DNA of 64,000 bases from BCD1 sp965230565 (GTDB taxonomy: Bacteria; Bacteroidota; Bacteroidia; Chitinophagales; Saprospiraceae): contig CBDDLH010000016.1 in NCBI GenBank assembly GCA_965230565.1, forward strand, positions 2,294,001 to 2,358,000. Direction: 5' to 3'. Positions 8,164-14,787 of this stretch are shown here, one piece after another. Each line of letters begins with the position of its first letter. The first letter of the stretch is position 1. The notes beneath the pieces are model-generated. The model did not search any database. It had not been told where the DNA came from and saw nothing but the letters and a program-made list of their open reading frames with translations. The position numbers were made by a program, and so were the translations under genes.

Positions 8164-9594
8164 TTATTTTGCGTTAACCCGGACTTTGAGACCGGTAGAA
8201 ATAGAAATAGAATGGATAATATCTTTAAACGGCCCTAATCCGCCATCTTCATACAACAAAGTATGCTGGTAATTGGATTGGGTAAAGAAGCTCCAGCGGT
8301 CCCCTACGGAACGTTCGAGTCCAAGACCACCGTTGACACTCAGGTAGGCGTTTTCACGAAATGCTCCTTCCTGGAAAATTCCATCTGCAAGACCTCTTTC
8401 CAGCTGTTCAATGACGCTGTTACGCCCGCCGAAAGTATTGGTAAGGTCCCGGTTTTCGTCGGAGAGTTCAGGAGGACCTACGTGGTAATAAGCATAAGCA
8501 TTGAAGTGAGCTGCTCCTCCCGCGAAGGCATACACACGCCATTTGGGCTTGTCAATTACATTATATCGAATATTAACAGGAACGGTCAGGGAATTAAATT
8601 CAAAAAATTTGAAAGCCTCGTTGCGGAATCCTTTTTCGACATTTCCTGCAACGAATTGCACCTCAATAGGCTGATATCTCTTCGAAGTGTAAACCAATCC
8701 AGTTTCCACTTCAAACCGTTCTAAACCAACTCCTAATGAAATACCTCCGCTATATCCAACGGCATATCTGTTGAGTGAAGGGATTTCTTCCCCTCCGATA
8801 ATAGTAGGTTCATTCACAATATGATCGAGGTTAGGCCCACCATACATACCTACCCGGACAAAAATATCTCTAGTCTGATAAGGGATGAAATTCATCCCCA
8901 TTTCGGGTTGTTTAGTTTCCAATAAAGCCAATGCTCCATCGTCTAAAATATCTACTGTGGAGGAAACAGGTGTGATGATCGCTAAAGGAAGTTCTGTTAA
9001 TCTTTCAGTTTGTGAAGCTACAGATGCAAAAGGCAAAGAACTGACAAAAACAGCGTCACTTTTTTGTTGTGAAGCAGTTTGATCCGCTATTTTTTGTGGA
9101 GTAGAATTATTATTTAAAACCGGTGATTCGGCAGGTAAACCTGTATTATCCGTCAAAACTGTATTCTCTGCCAATTCATCCTGCTGATCTGAAATTTCCA
9201 GTTCAGATTCTACGATCATACGGTTGTCGATATGGATGGCAGGTGTTTTGTGGATATCTCCCGGAATCAGGCGGCCAAGTATCAGCAACAATAACAGCAT
9301 CAGGCTGACCTCCATGGTTTTGACGCGGAAAAGCTCCTGGATGAAGTAAAATTCGCGTTCCAGTTTTCCGGCCATCAGCTCCCAATGGGTTTTGTTATAT
9401 GGCTGGTGATAATTGTGCAATTTTTCGCGGCTGACCTGGTCGATCACATCATTTTCGGGCACGGCATCAGTTTCCAGTACTTCCTGAGCATTCATTTTTT
9501 GCTCCAGGAAATCCCAGGAATCAGGCGTAATGGAAGGCTCCAGACCTTGCATTTTATTCCTGATAAACTGATCAAATTCCTTGTTATTCTTCAT
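8164..9594 (-). CDS. Inner-membrane-anchored barrel-like protein, probable ECF sigma partner
   Basis: 476 residues. The N-terminal cytoplasmic part (about 1-90) contains the repeat-like segments FDQFIRNKMQGLEPSITPDSWDFLEQKM and NYHQPYNKTHWELMAGKLE. Then comes one TM helix (about VSLMLLLLLILG, residues 97-110), a long Ser/Thr/Asn linker, and a C-terminal PorT-like outer-membrane beta-barrel domain of about 220 residues (FVRVGMYGGPNLDHI to ISTGLKVRVNAK). Its start codon overlaps the sigma factor gene by 11 bp. In Saprospiraceae-like genomes such proteins regularly follow ECF sigma genes. A role as membrane-bound anti-sigma factor, with the cytoplasmic part holding the sigma factor, is inferred from position and topology. 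Confidence 0.7.
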   Translation of the reverse strand: MKNNKEFDQFIRNKMQGLEPSITPDSWDFLEQKMNAQEVLETDAVPENDVIDQVSREKLHNYHQPYNKTHWELMAGKLEREFYFIQELFRVKTMEVSLMLLLLLILGRLIPGDIHKTPAIHIDNRMIVESELEISDQQDELAENTVLTDNTGLPAESPVLNNNSTPQKIADQTASQQKSDAVFVSSLPFASVASQTERLTELPLAIITPVSSTVDILDDGALALLETKQPEMGMNFIPYQTRDIFVRVGMYGGPNLDHIVNEPTIIGGEEIPSLNRYAVGYSGGISLGVGLERFEVETGLVYTSKRYQPIEVQFVAGNVEKGFRNEAFKFFEFNSLTVPVNIRYNVIDKPKWRVYAFAGGAAHFNAYAYYHVGPPELSDENRDLTNTFGGRNSVIEQLERGLADGIFQEGAFRENAYLSVNGGLGLERSVGDRWSFFTQSNYQHTLLYEDGGLGPFKDIIHSISISTGLKVRVNAK

Positions 9595-10168
9595 CTCCCG
9601 AAAATCGCTTGTTCAATATTGCTTTTAATTTAATCCTTGCTTTCACCAGATTCGAGCGGGAAGTACTTTCGCTGATCTGGAGTAAATCTGCAATCTCTTT
9701 ATGTGCAAAACCTTCAATAGCATAAAGGTTAAACACTGCCCTGTAAGCCGGTGACAATAATTGTATGGCTTCCAGGATTTCTTTTTCAGTACATTGGCTG
9801 ACAGCATCTGCATCATTGGAACTCAGATCAAAGGCTTCCTCAATATCCGTCGTCCGCCGTCTCACTTTTTTCCGATAATAATCAATAGCCGTATTGATCA
9901 TGATCCTTCTCATCCAGGCGGTCAGTGACGTTCCCGGCTGATATCTGCCAATATTTTTGAAGATTTTGATAAATCCTTCGTGCAGGATATCCAGCGCATC
10001 TTCATTGTCATTTGAATATCGCAAACAAACCCCCATCAAGATACTGTAGTACGATTCGTACAATACCTTCTGGGCCCACCTTTCCTTTCGGACGCAGGCT
10101 TTGATCAGGTCTCTCTCCTGATGATCTAGTTGCAATGTAATATCCATCAAAAAACAGGTTTTTGGCAA
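9584..10168 (-). CDS. ECF-type RNA polymerase sigma factor
   Basis: 194 residues with both essential sigma regions. Region 2 is at about 35-102 (YSNDNEDALDILHEGFIKIF, SLTAWMRRIMINTAIDYYRK). Region 4 is at about 135-185 (LLSPAYRAVFNLYAIEGFAHKEIADLLQISESTSRSNLVKARIKL). Regions 1 and 3 are absent, as expected for ECF factors. An internal ATG at codon 8 (MDITLQL) is a plausible alternative start. The next gene overlaps by 11 bp, indicating translational coupling with its membrane partner. It directs polymerase to an unknown envelope-related regulon. Confidence 0.93.
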   Translation of the reverse strand: MPKTCFLMDITLQLDHQERDLIKACVRKERWAQKVLYESYYSILMGVCLRYSNDNEDALDILHEGFIKIFKNIGRYQPGTSLTAWMRRIMINTAIDYYRKKVRRRTTDIEEAFDLSSNDADAVSQCTEKEILEAIQLLSPAYRAVFNLYAIEGFAHKEIADLLQISESTSRSNLVKARIKLKAILNKRFSGDEE

Positions 10169-10392
10169 ATAAACAGCTCTCCGCTCATCAATAACAAACC
10201 CCTAAATTAGAGAATATCCGGTAATAAGTAAAATTTTTAACGTTTACCGGTCGCCGGGGTTACATTGATGATTTAACAAATATAACCGACTGTAATCTAA
10301 AACCTGCTCTCTGATAAATGAACGCAGAGCAAATAAAATTTGCTGCTTCGGATAGGGGGAAAGGTAGATTTTTTTCATCATCAAGGTGTATG

Positions 10393-10510
10393 ACGGTGGA
10401 CGGTTTACGGAATACGGTGGACGGCTTACGGTCGACGGTGGACGGAAGACGGTGGACGACATACGGTAGACGGCCTACGGCGAACGGTGGACGACGAATG
10501 GCTTACGGTT
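10393..10510 (+). repeat. Array of sixteen ACGGNNN heptamers
   Basis: From 10393 to 10504 the sequence runs in strict 7-base register. Thirteen of the units begin ACGG, two begin ACGA and one begins ATGG, with variable last three bases; ACGGTGG is the commonest. A partial unit ends at 10510. It lies in the gap between the divergent sigma-factor gene and the small barrel gene (10169-10656). Apart from this array, and an imperfect repeat of CAAGGYTT/CCTTGTCGAAGAGA pieces at 10523-10624, the gap shows nothing coding. Confidence 0.85.
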
Positions 10511-10656
10511 ATTATAGTTATCCAAGGTTTCACCTTGTCGAAGAGAGTACCTGTTGGCAGGAGTAATTCAAGGCTTTGCCTTTGCCTGGCTTTAGGGTGG
10601 AAAGGCGACGCCTTGTCGAAGAGAAAAACAATGGAAAAATAAAAATCATTATAAGC

Positions 10657-11244
10657 ATGAAAAAAATTCTAACCTTAGTCTTTGCCCTTTTTCTTGGAAT
10701 GAACCTGATTAACGCGCAGGAAGAAACGCTGATTGACGATTTGAGATTTACGGGAGGTTTTGGAGCTCCCATCCTTGAATTCAGTGAAATAAATGGCCAG
10801 CTTACTGCCGATATTGGTGGTGGAGGTGCCCTGGTCCTGAACAATTTCTTTTTAGGAGGTTACGGTATGGGAACAAGTTTCCCGGAATACGATCTCGACG
10901 GTGAATCCTACGATATTCGTTTCAAACATGGTGGTTTGTGGATGGGTTATGTTCAAAAACCATATAAGCTTTTCCATTTTTACAGCAGTCTGAAAGTTGG
11001 CTGGGGTAAAACTAAACTCCTGCAGGACAAGGATGCTCAGTATACGGACAACATCATGAGCATCATCCCTGAAATTGGTATCGAACTCAATGTGACTAAA
11101 TTTATGCACATTGGTTTCACCGGTGGTTACCGACTGGTCAGTGGCGTCAGCAAACTCGAAGGCTTGACCAACGAGGATTTTTCCTCTCCCGTCGGCGTGA
11201 TCACCTTCCGTTTCGGAGGATTCAGCGGCATGGATGACTGGTAG
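10657..11244 (+). CDS. Small outer-membrane beta-barrel-like protein
   Basis: 195 residues when started at the ATG of MKKILTLVFALFLGMNLINAQ, a clear signal peptide; upstream in-frame codons fall in repetitive sequence and are not credible. The mature part alternates Gly/aromatic strands (LRFTGGFGAPILEFSEI, GGALVLNNFFLGGYGMG, FGGFSGMDDW), as in small 8-stranded barrels. No named family is recognised. It faces away from the sigma factor gene and could be under its control, but no promoter evidence supports that. Confidence 0.75.
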   Translation: MKKILTLVFALFLGMNLINAQEETLIDDLRFTGGFGAPILEFSEINGQLTADIGGGGALVLNNFFLGGYGMGTSFPEYDLDGESYDIRFKHGGLWMGYVQKPYKLFHFYSSLKVGWGKTKLLQDKDAQYTDNIMSIIPEIGIELNVTKFMHIGFTGGYRLVSGVSKLEGLTNEDFSSPVGVITFRFGGFSGMDDW

Positions 11245-11298
11245 GGAGCAGTTGGCAGTCTTTTTAGAAATACTATTTTACCGAAAAATAGTATTTCT

Positions 11299-11340
11299 AT
11301 TGCAACCAGCAAACCAGAAACCAGTAACCAGCAACTGGAA
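11299..11340 (+). repeat. CCAGYAA-type heptamer repeat
   Basis: Degenerate units of the form CAACCAGCAAACCAGAAACCAGTAACCAG lie in the 310-bp gap before tRNA-Gln. Just upstream is a small inverted repeat of AAATACTATTTT type at about 11267-11301. The rest of the gap holds nothing I can identify. Confidence 0.65.
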
Positions 11341-11555
11341 AGAAATCACCTGACAAACCTATAAAACAGTCTCTCTGAAAACCATTAAATCCGGCCGGGG
11401 GCATTTGCAGCGTTTGCTTCCGGCCTTTTTCTTTTGAAAAAACGCACTTTTTTCTCTGGAAACAAAAAAAATTTGCCGGGGAACTTTTCTGGAATGTTTT
11501 TTTGTTATAAATTTGCATCGCTTTTCGAAGGAGGGACGCTTCCTTTTAAGCGGAT

Positions 11556-11626
11556 AGACCCATAGTGTAATGGTAGCACTCCAGGTTTTGGTCCTGTCAG
11601 TCAAGGTTCGAGTCCTTGTGGGTCTG
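11556..11626 (+). tRNA. tRNA-Gln (anticodon TTG)
   Basis: A complete 71-nt cloverleaf: acceptor stem AGACCCA/TGGGTCT with G73, D arm GTGT/GCAC, anticodon loop TTTTGGT giving TTG, and T arm CAAGG-TTCGAGT-CCTTG. CCA is not encoded. The first anticodon-stem pair is a C-T mismatch. Its 3' end is the attachment site of the mobile element that follows. Confidence 0.95.
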
Positions 11627-11627
11627 C
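11613..11627 (+). other. Left attachment site (attL) inside the tRNA 3' end
   Basis: TCCTTGTGGGTCTGC covers the T-arm/acceptor 3' side of tRNA-Gln plus one base. The integrated element restores a functional tRNA, the common arrangement for tyrosine integrases. Confidence 0.88.
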
Positions 11628-11677
11628 TGAAAAAATCTACGACAATTTAGGTCATGGATTTACAAGACAAGAAAAAT

Positions 11678-11703
11678 GCTCTGATTTTATCAGGGCTTTT
11701 TTT
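11678..11703 (+). terminator. Terminator downstream of tRNA-Gln
   Basis: Stem GCTCTGAT/ATCAGGGC (11678-11685, 11689-11696; one G-T pair) with a 3-nt loop and seven T. It lies just inside the element and probably ends the tRNA transcript. Confidence 0.8.
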
Positions 11704-11725
11704 CATTTTTAGACCCTCCAAACGT

Positions 11726-11807
11726 GGACAAATAGGGTCAAATAAGGACAAATGGTTTTGCACTCATTATTGCACTAAAAATAGATGTTGTCACTGTCTG
11801 TTAATTG
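11726..11807. promoter_or_regulatory. Probable integrase/excisionase arm-type sites, left end
   Basis: Two GGACAAAT copies (11726-11733, 11747-11754) lie 21 bp apart on the same helical face, followed by CTGTCTGTTAATTG (11794-11807). The last recurs inverted with one mismatch at the right end (34337-34350). Short repeats between att and int are where arm-binding domains bind in related systems; function here is inferred. Confidence 0.45.
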
Positions 11808-11833
11808 ATTTTTTAATTTTAAAATCTTAACAG

Positions 11834-13063
11834 ATGCGAGCAATTGTGTTTAAACCTATTCACAGTAAACAGCGGAAGAAAAAACTCAGAAAAGACGGAA
11901 CTGGGCCAGTTTGGATCAGTGCCTACCAAGACGGAAGACACAAATACTATCCAACAGGTATTCTCATTAAACCTGACCAGTGGGACACCAGGAGTTCAAA
12001 GGTGGTAAAGCATCCTAATGCTGCTGCCTACAATACACTTATAAGTCGTAGACTATTACAGCTAAGTGAATTTCAGGTGTCCATGATTAATGAGGCTTTT
12101 GGTGAACATCCAAACCTGAAAACATTTGATGACAGATACAGAGAGACAGGTGGGCAGCAATTTACTTTTTGCGCATTTTACCGCTCCAGGGTAAACCTTA
12201 GAAAAGATATTTCCGAAGCTACCCGGCAAGCTCACCTCAATACACTGAATCACTTTATTGCTTCAGTTGGTGATGTTTCTTTTAGCGACCTTAAATACAA
12301 CACCCTGGACGATTTTCACCAATATTTACTTGGTGAGGAAAAAGGACTAACAACAATTGATAAATATCACAGGCATGTAAAGACCTACATAAATCAAGCT
12401 ATCAGTAAAGAATTTATTACTTCTGGGATCAATCCATATTCCAAATTCAAGTACGACAGAGGTAAGGCTCAGCCAAGGGACTTTTTAAGGTTGGAAGAAC
12501 TTGAAATACTTGAAAAAATGGATACAAAAAGTCTTTCCAGGGGTGAGAAAAAAGCCAGGGATATTTTTCTACTCATGGCTTTTACAGGACTCCGTTTCAG
12601 CGACGCTATTAACATGGCCCCAAGGCATTTATCTAAATTACCACAAGGTTACTTTTACAGTGCTGAGATGATGAAAAACAGAAGGAGGATAAAAAAGCAA
12701 ATAAACCTGCCAATACACGCATTATTTTTCTTCAATGGGGAAAAAGAAAGTAGGGCACAAAGATGGATCAAATACATAATAGCTAATTATCCAGCCAAAC
12801 TTAATGAGCCTTTTTTCAGAGGCCTAAGCAACGTTAAGGTAAATGAAAATATTAAGACTGTGGCTCGGATTGTGGGCATTAATAAACACCTTACATGCCA
12901 TGTCGGCAGGCATAGTTTTGGCACCAATATGGCCGTAAAAGTACCTGTTACATTGCTCCAAATGTATATGGGGCATTCACAAATTGACACCACGATGCAG
13001 TATGTTCATATGTCAAAGAAGATCCAGGATGACGTAATGGAACGCATTAGGTGGGAAAAATAA
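11834..13063 (+). CDS. Tyrosine recombinase (integrase)
   Basis: 409 residues. The N-terminal arm-type DNA-binding domain is at about 1-60 (GTGPVWISAYQDGRHKYYPTG), the SAM-like core-binding domain at about 110-205, and the catalytic domain at about 215-400. Catalytic residues visible are Arg254 (TGLRFSD), His356 and Arg359 (CHVGRHSFG), His381 (MGHSQIDTT) and the Tyr390 nucleophile (MQYVHMS). It is the class used by Bacteroidota integrative elements and recombines the att repeats in tRNA-Gln. It starts at ATG 207 bp after the tRNA, with the next gene only 7 bp downstream, implying joint transcription. Confidence 0.96.
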   Translation: MRAIVFKPIHSKQRKKKLRKDGTGPVWISAYQDGRHKYYPTGILIKPDQWDTRSSKVVKHPNAAAYNTLISRRLLQLSEFQVSMINEAFGEHPNLKTFDDRYRETGGQQFTFCAFYRSRVNLRKDISEATRQAHLNTLNHFIASVGDVSFSDLKYNTLDDFHQYLLGEEKGLTTIDKYHRHVKTYINQAISKEFITSGINPYSKFKYDRGKAQPRDFLRLEELEILEKMDTKSLSRGEKKARDIFLLMAFTGLRFSDAINMAPRHLSKLPQGYFYSAEMMKNRRRIKKQINLPIHALFFFNGEKESRAQRWIKYIIANYPAKLNEPFFRGLSNVKVNENIKTVARIVGINKHLTCHVGRHSFGTNMAVKVPVTLLQMYMGHSQIDTTMQYVHMSKKIQDDVMERIRWEK

Positions 13064-13070
13064 ATAAGTT

Positions 13071-13916
13071 ATGAAGGGAAAAAAACGGAAAAAACAAAGA
13101 AAAATTAGTTTCAAACTCTTTTTAAACAAAACTCTTTCTCCAGACGACACGGGGAGGTACCCGGTTTACCTTCGTATTACTTACAAAAGGCAAAACACAA
13201 AGATTCCAGATGTTTTTATTAACCATGGAGTATTTGTTTTGACCGAGGAAGAATTTGAGAATTTCGAATCAGGTAATCAGGATCGGGACTTTGGTGAACA
13301 TGAACATTTTTTACATAGTTCAGTGAAATTATATGAGGACATAATCAGGTATGAGGAATCCATTGATGAGGATTACTCCATAAGTGGTCTAGCAGAAAGA
13401 GCTCGTTTTTACAGGACAGATGTTTCCTCAGATTTGGAGTCTCAAATAGTTTATTTTTTTAACATGGAAAAAAGAGTTCAATTTCCAAAATTAGAACTTA
13501 CGAAAGAGGAAATATTTAACATAAAAACAATAAATGATAATTGGCACAAAATAAAAAATTTAATCTCAACAAGCCTAAAACGTTTAATTGAAGCTTATTT
13601 ACTTTCCACTCTTTTTAACCTTTACAAGTACAACCTGAAACAATCTGATTTCTGGTTTGGGGGATCTTATTACCATTTTCTTTTAAAAGGTGGATTGGTT
13701 GAATTTAAAAGCTTCATGGTTGACTATTTTGGGAAAAAAGAAAACATCGATGAAGATTATTTACATAATACTCTTCTTGATACTCACAAAGATTTTATAA
13801 GTAAATTCGGCATTTTACTTAATTCTATTGCTTTTGATAAAGAAAACCAAGAGGTATACCACGACCTAATAAGTGATCACCTTAAGGCTATTTTGGAAAA
13901 AAGAAGAGATTTTTGA
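13071..13916 (+). CDS. Protein with integrase-like arm-binding domain but no catalytic domain
   Basis: 281 residues. The first about 70 (KISFKLFLNKTLSPDDTGRY, PVYLRITYKRQNTKIP) resemble the arm-type DNA-binding domain that begins Bacteroidota integrases. The remainder is a Lys/Asp/Asn-rich helical region with no recombinase residues: no R..HxxR..Y set. It begins 7 bp after the integrase and is probably co-transcribed. It may bind the same arm sites and bias integration versus excision, or regulate int; this is inference. The C-terminal part matches no family I recognise. Confidence 0.6.
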   Translation: MKGKKRKKQRKISFKLFLNKTLSPDDTGRYPVYLRITYKRQNTKIPDVFINHGVFVLTEEEFENFESGNQDRDFGEHEHFLHSSVKLYEDIIRYEESIDEDYSISGLAERARFYRTDVSSDLESQIVYFFNMEKRVQFPKLELTKEEIFNIKTINDNWHKIKNLISTSLKRLIEAYLLSTLFNLYKYNLKQSDFWFGGSYYHFLLKGGLVEFKSFMVDYFGKKENIDEDYLHNTLLDTHKDFISKFGILLNSIAFDKENQEVYHDLISDHLKAILEKRRDF

Positions 13917-13957
13917 TTTTTTTGCCTCATAATGAATTACTAGTCATTCATTTTATG

Positions 13958-13990
13958 TATATTTGCAGAACAGACACGACAACTGTCTAT
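13958..13990 (+). promoter_or_regulatory. Promoter box and leader hairpin before the excisionase-like gene
   Basis: TATATTTG (13958-13965) fits TAnnTTTG. Right after the expected start site is AGACA-N7-TGTCT (13971-13987) followed by seven T near 13990-13996, which could be an attenuator or an operator. The AGACA/TGTCT words also occur in the end-proximal sites at 11794 and 34343. Confidence 0.45.
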
Positions 13991-14037
13991 TTTTTTAACC
14001 AATAACGAATGATTAATCACGCTAAAATTAATTTATT

Positions 14038-14238
14038 ATGAACTTCGGAAACGATGAAATCAAACCAATCATGGTAAGTATTAAAAAAATTGCTCAAATG
14101 CTCGATGTAAGTTCTCGGACGGTGGTCAGGCTTCAAAAAGATGGAAAAATCCGCCTATACCGTATGGGAGGTAAACTTTTTGCCAAGTATGACGAATTAA
14201 AGGAGGATATAAATGCAGTATTAGAGCCTTTGCCTTAA
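14038..14238 (+). CDS. Excisionase/AlpA-like HTH protein
   Basis: 66 residues consisting almost entirely of a winged helix-turn-helix of the excisionase/MerR-like type: VSIKKIAQMLDVSSRTVVRLQKDGKIRLYRMGGK. The recognition helix is SSRTVVRLQKD and the wing is RLYRMGGKLFA. Proteins of this size and fold next to integrases act as recombination directionality factors or as activators of excision. Its own promoter-like box lies 73 bp upstream. Confidence 0.8.
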   Translation: MNFGNDEIKPIMVSIKKIAQMLDVSSRTVVRLQKDGKIRLYRMGGKLFAKYDELKEDINAVLEPLP

Positions 14239-14362
14239 ACCTTAAAGGGGCTGGCTACTCTCTCCTTATTTAATCAAAATCAATGGTATTAGGAGAAAGT
14301 TAAAAAAGCGCCCACATAGAATTTGTGAACGCTTATTTCTTATCATCATAAAAATTAAAATA

Positions 14363-14719
14363 ATGAAATCAAAAATAGACAATAATGACCAAGATTTCGA
14401 ATTAGCTATCAATTTCTTAGTTGAAAAACAGGAAGAACTCATAAATTACATTTTTCCAAAATTAATAAATGGTGAACTCCTTTCGACCTTAATAAAGGCG
14501 ACAGAAAGTAGATCTCAGGCCATGGAAAATCTAAAAATTGAACTTTGTCAAGATAACCTAAGTCAAAAGGCAAAAAAGGAGATACAGGAAGAAATTGAGA
14601 CTCTAACATTTTTCCGTGATTTTTTTGATTTTGACCCTGCCACATACGAAGAATTATATCAGACCATAAGTGAAGCCAAAAAAAGAATTGATATAAAACA
14701 AAAAAACAACCTTGATTGA
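14363..14719 (+). CDS. Hypothetical small helical protein
   Basis: 118 residues, charged and helical throughout (LAINFLVEKQEELINYIF, EIQEEIETLTFFRDFFDFDP, YEELYQTISEAKKRI). It has no signal peptide or TM segment and I do not recognise it. It lies between the excisionase-like gene and the primase-helicase, so a replication or regulatory accessory role is possible. An imperfect AAGCG...CGCTT hairpin precedes it at about 14308-14336. Confidence 0.65.
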   Translation: MKSKIDNNDQDFELAINFLVEKQEELINYIFPKLINGELLSTLIKATESRSQAMENLKIELCQDNLSQKAKKEIQEEIETLTFFRDFFDFDPATYEELYQTISEAKKRIDIKQKNNLD

Positions 14720-14787
14720 CTTTTTGATGGTTTATCCACTTTTTATCCCCTAATTCTAATTCGGTATTCTCGAGTAAAAAACATTCC

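Noticed and set aside
10244..10566. ORFs on both strands through the ACGGNNN array
   Set aside because: They exist only because the heptamer array lacks stops; the proteins are repeats of VDGLR-like words with no family likeness.
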